From Cervus elaphus (Eukaryota; Chordata; Mammalia; Artiodactyla; Cervidae): a stretch of DNA of 64,000 nucleotides. Both the position numbers and the translations under genes were made by a program. The notes below the pieces were generated by a model. That model made no database searches and was not told where the DNA came from. It saw only the letters and a list, made by a program, of their open reading frames with translations. Below, one piece after another: positions 43,127-53,195 of the stretch; the first letter of the stretch is position 1; each line of letters begins with the position of its first letter. The stretch is taken from contig NC_057826.1 in assembly GCF_910594005.1 (NCBI RefSeq), forward strand, positions 81,961,163 to 82,025,162, given 5' to 3'.

Positions 43127-43510
43127 GTCCCAGGGCGTCTAGAAGCTTTAGTAAAGTTCAAGTATGTTCCAATTTACCTGGTTTTTAAAGACCCATACCT
43201 TTCAGCTCCATTCGTAACAGACCCAGCAGACACAGTAACGTCTGCTACTCTGTTATGCGGCCATGACTGTGTGAAACATCCTGTAATTTATCTCCATATG
43301 AAGCCGTCACCAAGGGAAAGAAACATGTCTGCTTCTCAGAAAGAATGGCTGGCAACCATCAGGGCTTTGGATAAACTCAGGTCATGTGTCTTTAGTCAGA
43401 AGTTTACCTTGTGGACCAATCATCAAACCTTAACCTGGCTGAGGGCTGAATGTAATAGAAATGGTAACACTAGGACTGACGGTCTTGGAAGTTTCTGTTT
43501 TTCCAAATGA
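43127..43510 (+). pseudogene. Ty3/gypsy-like pol remnant (RT end and RNase H)
   Basis: Between stops at 43124 and 43508 the frame is open for 127 codons, and its translation follows the layout of the reverse transcriptase connection and RNase H domain of Ty3/gypsy-type elements. In order: a RLEALVKFK block where such proteins have an EALK helix; APFVTDPADTV, the start of RNase H with its first catalytic aspartate; KHPVIYL; PSPRERNMSASQKEWLA with the catalytic glutamate (codon 43343-43345); RALDKLR; and FTLWTNHQTLTWLR. In the last, the family's TDH has become TNH (codon 43418-43420), so the third catalytic aspartate is lost. After WLR the match stops and the frame ends 19 codons later. No integrase or LTR is seen nearby and BovB abuts on the left. 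There is no ATG at the front; the first GTG is at 43271. Best read as an ancient gypsy-type remnant (MamGypsy-like) or, less likely, a domesticated fragment. Confidence 0.68.
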
Positions 43511-44387
43511 ACATTCAACATGTTCCTGGTTGGAAAAGAATGCTTAAGGAAAAAAAAAAAGGCGGGGTGGGGGGTAGGGGGTGGGGAGAAGGGACAAAAG
43601 GTATCAACTAATTCAAATCATCAACCAGCCAAAAATAAAGGAACATTGTAATCTTTCCTTTGGACACTTTGGACATCAAAAAGGGAAGATGTGAGAGGTA
43701 CAGGGCTATGATGATTCTTCAAAGAGGGTTTTTATTGGGTAGCTGCACATGTGTACTAAGAAGTTTCAAAAAGAACCAAGGCTGGCAAACTGGGTGGAAA
43801 ACCTAAATGGAAGAAAGTAGTGGGTTTCCTAAATGCAGACCAGCGTAGGCAAGTAACCATGATTTGGTAACTGACTTCTGAATCAATATGGCCCCTGGAA
43901 GGGAGTAAAGAGATAGAAGCAAAGGCAGGGACCGAGTTGGGAGGCAGGGTGCAGAAAAGAAACTGGTTTCCCTGGCATTTGCAGGCCAATCTGGCGGCAG
44001 AGAAAACCATCACCAGCCCAGGAGAAGGATCAGGCAAATGCCATCTCCACTCTCTGGTGAGAATCTGGAAACAGCTGTGGCTGACAGCTTGCTGTCTCAA
44101 CCCAGACAATGAAAGCTAGAGCACATGTGAGAAGCATTTACATATTATTCTGAAGTTATAAAAGGGTTGTTTAATTTTTGTACAAGGAGGAATTTAAGAG
44201 CAGACAGCTGGGAGGAGGAACAAGGTTAGAATTCTCATGAAATCCACAAGTTGAAAGAAAAAACAAAACAGTATTTAGAGAGTAAAATCAATCAACACAA
44301 GTAATATAGTTTAAAGACCTATTGTGTCTGTATTACTTATGTATACCTTTCCTAAAGAAAGGAATGTATATTTTTTGCAGTAAGGAC
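43511..44387. other. Unassigned block with a G-rich tract at its left
   Basis: Contains the G-quadruplex motif listed separately; otherwise nothing recognised. I looked for integrase-like motifs downstream of the pol remnant and saw none. Confidence 0.4.
43564..43586 (+). repeat. G-quadruplex motif
   Basis: Four runs of 4, 6, 5 and 4 guanines separated by loops of 1, 2 and 1 bases. It follows an A11 run at 43550-43560. Such short loops are expected to give a very stable parallel quadruplex. Confidence 0.9.
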
Positions 44388-44408
44388 ATATATATATATA
44401 TATATATT
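44388..44408. repeat. (TA)n microsatellite
   Basis: About 10 TA units. Confidence 0.95.
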
Positions 44409-46007
44409 ATTACAGTGGGAAGCACAAAAAGCTCTGCTCAGCACCAGGTAGCCCCATGGGCCCTGCCCATCACTAGTGGAGTCTGGGCCTCCAGGCTTGG
44501 GCCAGTTGCTCTCTAATGCCTCTCACAGTGCCCATGTCCCATGACTGATTTACCACGCAACATTTCATTGTGATGCAGGGCTGCCTTCCTACAGAGTACA
44601 CATGGACTTCTACTACTCCCCACTCACCTGATCCCCCAGGACCACAGCTGGCCTTGGAAACCACTTCCCAAACAGAGGTAATTGGTACCCCAGCTGGCGC
44701 TCAAGCAAAGCTCTTCCAACCGCCCCTTGTTGACAGACCTGTCTGATTATGCTCCTTATACACAGGGACGCAAGTGGCCTCCCGTATCAGCTCAGTTTAA
44801 AGGTAACAAAACCACCCATCCTCCCAGGGGTGTTTCTTAGAAGAATTATCAACAGGCTTCATGCAATGAAGATGTGAGAGGCGTGTCCACATGCTTGGCC
44901 TGCAACTTATAAAAAGGAGACTCTGCAAACCTGGGGATGGCACACTCTCATCACCAACTATTTCTTTTTCCCATATATCCTTCCCCTCAAGGTCTCAGCT
45001 TGTCTCCCCAGCTCTCCCACCTGCCTTCTTCCTAATTGTCCAAGACATCTCAAGTTTGTTGGCTGTTCTTTCCAGTTGAATGTTTTGGAACTGAAGAAAT
45101 TCGACTTTATAGTTGTATTAAGAGCAATGTTGGGAGATTTTTATTTTAAGAGAAGGAAAAAGAAAAAAATCGAGTCCCCAAATGTTTACTCTGGAAGTTA
45201 GAGCATCTTGGTTCCCAGAGGGGCGGTCACTTCACCGGTTAGCGGCAGAGCCAAAGCAGATTCCCAGCAGAGAACTCACTCCTGTTCTACTCCTCCGCTC
45301 AGCGGGGAATGACTGTGAATTCTAGGGTGCTCGGCTCCCCACCAGGAACACACGCTTCAAAGCAAAGGTGCCAAAAAGAAACACTAAACAGACTCCAATA
45401 TCCCCTCGTGTTAGATACTGGGAATCATAACTTTGGGATATTTTTAGTGAGGGAATATAGTCAAACTCAGGGACAAAACAAAACTCGGCTTAAAATAATG
45501 AAACTCAAGTTAATACACCCCACCTTGGCTTTGGTATCAAATTCACTTTTTTTCTTCTCTTTTTGGTACTTTGCAGTTTATACAATTATAAGACTTGAAA
45601 TCTATCACACCAGCTGGGCAGGGATACACTATAAATGTGCTAGAATAAAATATAGATGGAGATTTAATTATCATGCTGCTCATGCTTTTTGAATAACAGT
45701 ATGTCAGCACCTCCATAAACCGATTTGCATTACGTTAAAATTAATGGGCTGTAAACCTCTGCTCCTGGAGAAACATACCGTGTCTTTCCCTCCTGAGACC
45801 AGACGCTTATCGGCTACCCTAGCTGGGCCTACACTCCATCTGCCCCTCAATTACAAAGCCCCCAAAACTTCTAAGAGTAAGTATCCCATCCTATTTCGAA
45901 GACAAACGTACGCACACACAGCCTCATCCCATTTCTCCAAAACATGGGAAAGCAAAACAAAACAAAAACTGACCCTTTGATTCATCTCTCAGCCACACTT
46001 ATTCTTG
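44409..46007. other. Unassigned 1.6-kb block
   Basis: No ruminant SINE or old repeat recognised. It holds a 127-codon frame (45309-45692) without a recognisable domain. Confidence 0.45.
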
Positions 46008-46017
46008 CCACTGTGAT

Positions 46018-46242
46018 TTTTTAAAGTGGTTTTATTTTATTTTTTAATACACGTATCATATATACTTTAAAAAATATTGATTTGACTGCACTGGGTCTAC
46101 ATTGTGGCATGCAGGATCTTTGACATGACGTGAACTCTTTAGCTGTGGCAAGTGGGATCCAGTTCCCTGACCAGTGATCAAACCCTGGCCCCCTGCCTTG
46201 GGAGTGTGGAGTCTTAGTCACTGGAACACCAGGGAAGTCCCA
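46018..46242 (-). mobile_element. CHR-type tRNA-Glu SINE, antisense
   Basis: GTGGCATGCAGGATCTTTGA and the head side CACCAGGGAAGTCCC. TSD CCACTGTGAT at 46008-46017 and CCACGGTGAT at 46243-46252 (9 of 10). Confidence 0.93.
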
Positions 46243-46252
46243 CCACGGTGAT

Positions 46253-46607
46253 CTTTGACCAAAGCTAGGTATGGCCCACTTTTCCCTGTGAAAGTACCAT
46301 CAACTGAAGAAAAGATGGAGATGCTACCTCTCGACAGGTGAGCAGGTCAGAGAATATACAGAATTTCCAGGCTGAGGGTACGCGCTGTGGGGTTGGGGTT
46401 ACTGACAAGGGCCAGGCAGACAGGGAAGTGATGAGAGTAGTCAGAGGCCATGTTTTCAATAAGCCAGTTAGTGGAGGGAGGCAGGGAGATGGAATAGCAT
46501 TTTGAGAAAGGAGCAGGTTCATGTCACTGCTTTCCTGATAGCAGAGATGTGCATGATTGGATGAAGAAGGGAAGACCTGAGCAAAAGATGGGTCAAAACT
46601 AAAGAGA
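46253..46607. other. Unassigned spacer
   Basis: A 117-codon minus-strand frame (46265-46618) without motifs; nothing else. Confidence 0.4.
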
Positions 46608-46895
46608 AAATGGCACAACGCTGTAAATCAACTGTGTGTGTGCATGCTAAGTTGCTTTAGTCATGTCTGACTCTCTGCAATCCATGGTGTGTAGCCCACC
46701 AGGCTCTTCGGTCCATGGAGTTCTCCAGGCGAGAATACTGCAGTGGGTTAGCCCTGCCCTCCTCCAGAGGATCTTCCCGATCCAGAAATTGAACCTGTGT
46801 CTCTTATATCTCCTGCACTAGCAGGCGGGTTCTTCGCCACTAGCACCACCTGGGAAGCCCTCAAAAACTCAACTATACTGCAATTGAAAAAAAAA
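46608..46895 (+). mobile_element. L1 3' tip split by a Bov-tA
   Basis: Left GGCACAACGCTGTAAATCAA, right CTCAACTATACTGCAATTG then an A-run. Together they are the last 45 bases of an artiodactyl L1. Confidence 0.82.
46634..46865 (-). mobile_element. Bov-tA SINE in L1 tip, antisense
   Basis: TSD AAATCAACT at 46625-46633 and AACTCAACT at 46866-46874. Bov-tA2-type tail GTGTGTGTGCATGCTAAG. Confidence 0.95.
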
Positions 46896-46929
46896 AGCAA
46901 AACTCGAGAGAGAAACAACTAAGAAAGGG

Positions 46930-47140
46930 AAACATTTTTCGGTGTTTCTCTGGGCTGGGCACTTCTTTATCCATTGTGTCCTCTGTATATACTGTTTAAT
47001 TCTATCCCTACATGTCAGAGAAGCCTCATTTTAAATCAAAACACTAAAGTTCAAAGAAGTTAAATAATTTGTCTATAATCTCACTGCTAAGAAGAACTGA
47101 CATGGGATTTGAATCCAGATTAGCTTGACTTTTCTGTCCC
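46930..47140 (+). mobile_element. MIR SINE, sense
   Basis: GGGCTGGGCACTTCTTTATC, CTCATTTTAAATCAAAACAC, AAGTTCAAAGAAGTTAAATA and GGGATTTGAATCCAGATTAG lie in MIR order; almost full-length but diverged. Confidence 0.78.
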
Positions 47141-47814
47141 AGTTTCCCCACTGCGCGATCCTGGAGGATGAGATAGACCTGAGGATGCAGGTAGGGAGGA
47201 CCATCCAGAAAAAGTAAATGTGTGTCTGAAATCCAGAACAGAGAGCTACAGAGACTGTAATACAAGATATGTTCGGTAAAGGAAACTAAATTTCACCATA
47301 AAAAGGTGAAACCCCGCCTACCCAAATAGGAGCACTGCCCCCATCTTTCAAGGGGCTCACCCTGGAGATTTGGCATTTATTCCAAAGATGATACTGTCAC
47401 TCAAAATGTTTATATGACTCCTTATTTCCATGGAGTTATAGAACATGCAGCACATTCCTTTGGACAGCTTAATGGAAATAGGTGTTCATCAGTTGGAACC
47501 AAATCTGAAGCAAAAGGTTGAATAGGAAAGGGTAAACTTAAATTAAAGGCTAAAACTGCATTCATAAATTGGTGTGATTGTAAGACAGAGATACTACATC
47601 TACTCTAGCCCTATTTGGCTCTGAATACAAGCAAAGCTCTGAGCTGTCTTCTGGAATGGGGGGATCATCGGAGTATAGACTCTAGAGGTATCGCTGTTGA
47701 AAGACAACATTCACCTAGATATCAAGTTGATGAACAGGTGTTCCAAGAGAAGACAGAGAAAAAATAGAGGATAGAGTTAACACTTCTGGGATGCAGCATC
47801 TCGGACATCCAGGA
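47141..47814. other. Unassigned block
   Basis: Nothing recognised. Confidence 0.4.
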
Positions 47815-47972
47815 CCTGCTGATGTGGTCCTCAGACCAGTAACACCAGCACCCACTGGGGCTCATTAAAAGGCAGACTCTTGGGCGGGTTCCAGACCTCC
47901 TAAATCAAAGCGTCTGCATTTTTATAACATTTCCATGTGGTTGTGCTACATATTAAAGTTTGAGAAGCGCTG
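47815..47972 (+). mobile_element. MER20-like hAT-Charlie element
   Basis: CTGATGTGGTCCTCAGACCA at the left and ATATTAAAGTTTGAGAAGCG at the right, with TTCCAGACCTCCTAAATCAA between; the leftmost bases are lost. Confidence 0.78.
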
Positions 47973-48440
47973 ACCTGGAGGAGGAGGCCCCGTGCCAAGG
48001 GTGAGATCCTGGGAAACTGAAAGGACAACCTGGAGTCAAGGTTCCCAGGAATCACCTAAAAAGAAAGCTCTTCAAAAGCTCATCAAGCAAGAATTTGATT
48101 CTACTCCCTTTATAACTACTGAAACCATAAGCCCAAGAGTTTCCAAGGCCGTCTCAGTTTCAAATATTCTGTTCCATTTGCAGACTGCATATTATGGATG
48201 GTCTGGGGCAACGGGGATGGGCTGATGGGTACTGTGAATGAGTACTCAGGGGTAAGATGAGTGAAGTGGTTGTGGGTGTGGAGATAGGCTAGTTAGTGTA
48301 AAGGACTGCCAAGTGTTTGGATGGCCCAGCTAATCATTTGAAAATAATGAAAAATTAAACTAAAGTCAGGATGAAAAGCAGTCAGGGAAGGATCAATGTC
48401 AAATTAGGAGGAAAAGAGAGTGGGTTTATGCAGTACATAA
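47973..48440. other. Unassigned block
   Basis: Nothing recognised. Confidence 0.4.
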
Positions 48441-48648
48441 CAGAGTTGTCCAATAGAACTTTCTGTGACAATGGGAATGTTCTGTATCTACACTGTCCAA
48501 TATGGTAATTGCTAGCCACATATGACTACTGAGTACTTAAAAAATAGCAAGCAAAACTAAAAAAATAAATTTCACATTTTATCTAATTTTAATTACTTTA
48601 AACTTAAAAGCTACACGTGACTGTTGGCCCCCATACTGGACAGCACAG
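48441..48648. mobile_element. Non-autonomous hAT-type element with TIRs
   Basis: Left end CAGAGTTGTCCAATAG and right end ATACTGGACAGCACAG are inverted matches. An 8-bp duplication is suggested by GTACATAA before and GTATATAT after (6 of 8). Interior AT-rich, with no transposase. Confidence 0.8.
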
Positions 48649-49055
48649 GTATATATAAACACCATGGATAGGAAACCAATCCCTGTGCCCACTTTGGGCA
48701 CAAGGAGGGCCAGCAGAATCCCCATTTAGGGAAGGGGCATTGAAGAGGTGCTAAAGGTACCAGTCAAAGAAAGATAAAGGTTTGACTGAGTAGATTTAGA
48801 CATAGAGAAAATAGAAATCCTGATAAAGTCAATCTTTGCCTTAAAAAAAGGTGTGGTAGGGGGTGAGCAAGGGAAGATGTTCATCTGGTGGTGGACAGGA
48901 GCAAGGTGGCAGAGTTCGCGTGGGAGAAAGATGGCAATCATGTGCAAGGGTGATCTGACACTGAGTGGACGTCTACTCTGGGCAGGGGTAGTGATGGCAA
49001 AGGTGAATTAATTACATGCAAGGTGTTTGAGCAAATAAATATGTTAAGGATACTG
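48649..49055. other. Unassigned block
   Basis: Nothing recognised. Confidence 0.4.
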
Positions 49056-49267
49056 GGGGACTTCCCTGGTGGTTCAGTGGTTAAGAATCTGCCTTCTGAT
49101 GCAGGGAATGGGGGTTTGATCCCTGATTGGGGAACTAAGATTGCACATGCTGTGTGGCAACTAAGATAGCACACCACAACTAGAGAAGTCCGTGCACTGC
49201 AATGAAGAACCTGCATGCCACAATGAAGACCCAGAGGAGCCCAAAGTTAAGTAAATAAACAACAACG
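49056..49267 (+). mobile_element. CHR-type tRNA-Glu SINE, sense
   Basis: GGGGACTTCCCTGGTGGTTC head, GGGGTTTGATCCCTGATTGG, ACCACAACTAGAGAAGTCC and an AAGTAAATAAAC tail. Confidence 0.94.
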
Positions 49268-49444
49268 GGAGCTGGATTTCTCCTCATCAGAGAAGACAGT
49301 TACAAACGTGGAAAGAGAGAAAATTAAAATGAACCTTATCATGTTAAACTGAAACTTAAGATATGAATGTGAACTCACAATATTCAATGTATATGTAGAT
49401 GGATACAGAAATTAATATAGATTTAAATATGTATGTATGTGTCT

Positions 49445-49461
49445 ATATATATATATATATA
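49445..49461. repeat. Short (TA)n microsatellite
   Basis: Eight TA units next to TATG repeats. Confidence 0.9.
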
Positions 49462-49659
49462 CACATGTACATACGTATTGCCTAACTTTGTCCACCTTGA
49501 CGGCCTGGGTACAGCAATGCCCTGGTAGCAAGAAGCACACCCGTTTTCCAAATCTTGGCTTCTAAATTTCATGTCCCACTTAAGCCAACCAGGTTTCCTT
49601 GAGAAAATGGCTGATTCCAGGGCTTGGATTGGAAAAATACAATATAAGCTTGGAGCATC

Positions 49660-50490
49660 CTATTGTGCCAGAAAGTGAGATAGGGCTTGGGGCATGAATA
49701 ATGTTGACACTCAGCCTTCTTTATGGTCTAACTCTCATATCCATATATGTCAACTGGAAAAACCATAGCTTTAATGATATGAATAATGAGAGCATGTCAA
49801 AAAAGACACAGAGAGACAGGGCTCCCATGGGCAAATTAGGACAATATGAGCCTCAAAATAAGGAATGACTGTAACAAATCATAACCCATTGAGTATAAGA
49901 GAAATCCATGTGTCCATACTGATATAAAAAAATGATCAAATAAAGGAATGGATAAACACGATGTACCATCTGCTAGGATACAATAAGAACACACCACCTC
50001 TTCTGTGATTTTCCTGCTGGAAACACACCGCCTGAATCTAGTCTTGAGGAAACTTCAGACAAACCCAAACTGAGGGCCATCCTACATAATAAATGGCCTG
50101 CACTCTTCAAATATGTCAAGGTCATAAAAGTCCAGGGAAGACTGAGAAATTACTCCAGATTGAAGGAGACCAAAGAGATACAACAACTAAATATAACATA
50201 TGATTCTGAACTTAGATTCTTTTACTATGAGAACATTCTTGGGACAATTGATGAAATGTGAACGATGTTGGACAGTAGTAACATACCAATATTAATTTGC
50301 TGATTTTGATGGACTTGTGATTATGTATGAGAATGTCTCTGTTTATAGGCAATACAGCATGCAGGGGTGATACTGCACCCCATTGGCAATGTACTCAAAT
50401 AGTTCAGGGAAAAACTAATTCCGGGTACAGGACTTGCAACTTTTCTGTAAGTTTGAGACTATTTCGATGTCAAAAATAAAAATAAACCAT
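49660..50490 (+). mobile_element. Old L1M 3' end with a BovB piece in it
   Basis: Clear blocks: GAGGGCCATCCTACATAATA, AATATGTCAAGGTCATAAAA, CAGATTGAAGGAGACCAAAG, GATTTTGATGGACTTGTGAT, CAACTTTTCTGTAAGTTTGA and an AAAAATAAAAATAAA end. The left boundary is uncertain; the TSD around the BovB piece shows that DNA on both sides was continuous. Confidence 0.8.
49704..49778 (-). mobile_element. 75-bp internal BovB fragment with TSD
   Basis: It matches only the BovB stretch from the GCTATGGTTTTTCCAG region to the GAAGGCTGAG region, hundreds of bases upstream of the BovB 3' end. An exact 10-bp TSD, ATGAATAATG, lies at 49694-49703 and 49779-49788. Confidence 0.85.
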
Positions 50491-50503
50491 GTTTATCTAT
50501 TTT

Positions 50504-50577
50504 GGGCCAAAGGCCTGTAATGCAAATTCCTTGGAGACATCTCAGAAAGATGTTCTTCTTTAGCAAAGAGAGAGAAC
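50504..50577. repeat. First copy of a 74-bp direct repeat flanking a SINE
   Basis: The second copy lies at 50787-50826 and continues at 51030-51063 after a SINE insertion. The copies agree at about 90 percent of positions. See the findings. Confidence 0.9.
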
Positions 50578-50786
50578 ACCATCATGCTCATGCTCAGTCA
50601 CGTCTGACTCTTTGCAACCCCCTGGACTGTAGCCTGCCAGGGTCCTCTGTCCATGGGATTTTCCAGGCAAGAATACTGGAGTGGGTTGCCATTTCCTCTT
50701 CCAGGGGATCTTCCTGATTCAGAGATCAAACCTGCATCTCCTTTGTTTCCTGCATTGCAGGCAGATTTTTACCTGTTGAGTCATCA
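50578..50786 (-). mobile_element. Bov-tA SINE between two 74-bp repeats
   Basis: Antisense copy, tail side CATGCTCATGCTCAGTCAC, head side truncated at TTGAGTCATCAGG. It lies exactly between the two copies of the direct repeat. Confidence 0.93.
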
Positions 50787-50826
50787 GGGTCAAAGGATTG
50801 TAATGGAAATTCCTTAGAGACATCTC

Positions 50827-51019
50827 GGGCTTCCCTGGTGGCTCAGCTGGTAAAGAACCCCCCTGCAATGCAGGAGACCTGGGTTTGATCCCTGGGTTGG
50901 GAAGATCCCCTGCAGAGGGAAAGGCTACCCACTCCAGTATTCTGGGCTGGAGAATCCCACGGACTGTATAGTCCATGGGGTCCAAAAGAGTCAGACATGG
51001 CTGAGCGACTTTCACTTTG
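50827..51019 (+). mobile_element. Bov-A SINE in the second repeat copy
   Basis: GGGCTTCCCTGGTGGCTC head, CTGTATAGTCCATGGGG and GAGCGACTTTCACTT tail. Exact 10-bp TSD GAGACATCTC at 50817-50826 and 51020-51029. Confidence 0.96.
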
Positions 51020-51065
51020 GAGACATCTCAGAAAGATCTTCTTCTCTAGCAAAAAGAGAGAACAG

Positions 51066-51545
51066 TGTGCAGGAAATCTCTTCCCTTCCATGTGACCCAG
51101 ACATCTATGTACTGAAGCTGATGCTGGGAGCTATGGCAATCATCCTGGGAATAAGGGAAAGTCACTAGAAACTCAGAGAAACCATCCCAGGGACTGATGC
51201 TATGGAGTTTCTAAATTAGCAAGCCCACAACCTGCCACCCTCCAGATTTCTTATGTGTGATTTATCAGATTAACAAATCCAGATTAAGTTAAAAAAAAAA
51301 AAAATCTGCCAGCGACTTCGCAGCAGCAGCAGCTCTCCTGTTTGAAGAAAGGGTTCCACCAAAGAATTCAGGACTCTGTCCCACTATAGGCTACTCAGTC
51401 ACCTTTGGCCCTGTGTTGCCTTCTGTATTTCAGCTTCCCATCCTCCACCTCCTGAAGGTGCTGACATGTAAAATACCCTTCTGATTGACAGACTACCAGG
51501 GTACAACTTCTCCCTACTCAAAGTCAGTCCGTCGTTCACTCTACC
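51066..51545. other. Unassigned block
   Basis: An A-run (51292-51304) and a short CAG/GCA run (51318-51333); nothing else. Confidence 0.4.
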
Positions 51546-51584
51546 TACACACACACACACACCCACACCACACACACACACCAC
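51546..51584. repeat. Interrupted (CA)n microsatellite
   Basis: CA runs broken by CCCACACC. Confidence 0.95.
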
Positions 51585-52297
51585 GGTGAAACAGAAGAAA
51601 AATGTACCTTACAGAAATGAGATATCACATCTATATTTAGAGCCAATGTCACAGACCCAGTCTAGACTAAGGAAGGTCAAGGATAAAGATGAAGAAACCT
51701 GGCAGCAGTTTTCCTTTGGATTTTAAGCCTCATGCTCTCCCCCTAGAATATTTTACCTCGTGAAGTGCACACCCCTCTTTCCCCCCTTCCCCTCAGGACT
51801 ACGTGCATACTCAGAATTCTTGGCTCAGTCTCTTGCCATCACACCTAAAGGGCATCTCCCACCTGGGTGGCTCTCACTGGTTAGACCTGAGAAACAGACG
51901 TTGATACTACACTATTTTCAAATCCTTCCCATGGCCCTGAAGATTCTGGTGAGCAAGGTCAATTTGTTTGGTTGATCTTGTACATATGAACACAGAATCC
52001 ACAGAGGCAAGCATGAGAAATCATTTTGAATGCTTGCAGTAAAACTCAGTATTTCCATGGCTTTTTTTCCCCCCTTGAGTGTGAAAATAATGTCCCTACC
52101 CTAAGCCCAGAGAAACTTTGCACCATTTACTATTTTCCCTAAATGATCATGTCCAGCAAGAAACTAAAAATAAGCCTATAGCACAGTGCTAGGTGTCAAG
52201 GAGGGCACGAAGGGTAAAGGATGTGAGGTTTTTTTGAGCAGACACCCAGCTACTGTGTCGGGAGAGGCAGCTCATACATGTTTGGAGAGGCAATCAA
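51585..52297. other. Unassigned block
   Basis: Nothing recognised. Confidence 0.4.
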
Positions 52298-52580
52298 CAC
52301 TTTTCTTTTTTATGACGTTTTTATCTATCTATCTATTTGTGGCTGCACTGGGTCTTTGTTGCTGTACGTTGGCTTTCTCTAGCTGCAGCGAGCATGGGCT
52401 GCTCGTGTGGTTTGCAGGCTCCTCATTGCGGTGGCTTCTCTTGTTGTGGAGCTCGGGCTCAGTAGTGGAGCTTGGGCTTAGCTGCCCTGTGGCAGATGGA
52501 ATCCTCTCAGACCAGGGATCAAACACGTGTCCCCTGCATCAGCAAGCGCTTTCTTAACCTCTGGACCACCAGGGAAGTCC
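52298..52580 (-). mobile_element. CHR-type tRNA-Glu SINE, antisense
   Basis: The tail includes a (TATC) run at 52322-52335; the body has GGCTGCACTGGGTCTTTGTT and the head side reads GGACCACCAGGGAAGTCCC. The 123-codon frame 52186-52557 is within it. Confidence 0.93.
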
Positions 52581-52589
52581 CAGTCAATG

Positions 52590-53195
52590 CTTCTTGATAA
52601 TCAGGAGGGAGAAGAGGGTTCAGAAGTAGAAAGTGACCCCCTCCCAAATAGATCCAAACCTGAACCCTGGAACTTTGAATGTGATTTTATTTGTAAAAAG
52701 GGTCATTGCAGATGAAGGATCCTGAAATGAGACCATCTTGGATTTAGGGTAACCCTAACTCTGAAGAAGGAAATGGCAACCCACTCCAGTATTCTTGCCT
52801 GGGAAATCCCATGGACAGAGGAGCCTGGAGGGTTACAGTCCATGAGGTCACAGAAGAGTCAGATATAACTTAGCAATTGAACAATAACGACAAATCCTAA
52901 GGCAGGTGTTCTTATGAGAGAGATGGAGGTAGATCAAAGTCACAGACACACACAGAAAGGCCCCGTATGAAGACAGACGCAGAAGTAGAGGGATGGAGGG
53001 TAGGAGAGCCACGGATTACCAGCAGTCACCAGGAGTCAGGAGAGAGGCATGGAGCCCCTGGAAGAAGTCCACTCTATCCACACCTTGGTTTCAGACTCTG
53101 CCCTCTGAATTCACAAAAGAATAAATTCCTCTTGCTTCAAGCTATAAGGTCTATGATCCTTTGTTACAGTACCCCTAGGAAACTTGTAGAGTGGG
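52590..53195 (+). mobile_element. MLT1-type ERVL-MaLR LTR, split by a SINE
   Basis: GAATGTGATTTTATTTGTAA, GCAGATGAAGGATCCTGAAA, GGTGTTCTTATGAGAGAGAT, CAGACACACACAGAAAGGC, ATGAAGACAGACGCAGAAG and CCTTTGTTACAGTACCCCTA occur in LTR order. A Bov-tA piece sits at 52763-52893. Confidence 0.85.
52763..52893 (+). mobile_element. Bov-tA SINE, 5'-truncated, in MLT1
   Basis: Only the last 130 bases, from GAAGAAGGAAATGGCAACC to AACTTAGCAATTGAAC. Flanks CCTAAC / CCTAAG suggest a short TSD. Confidence 0.92.

Noticed and set aside
45309..45692. 127-codon plus-strand open frame
   Set aside because: No motif, signal peptide or splice context, and the composition matches the surrounding non-coding DNA. A hydrophobic stretch is present but is not enough to call a gene.
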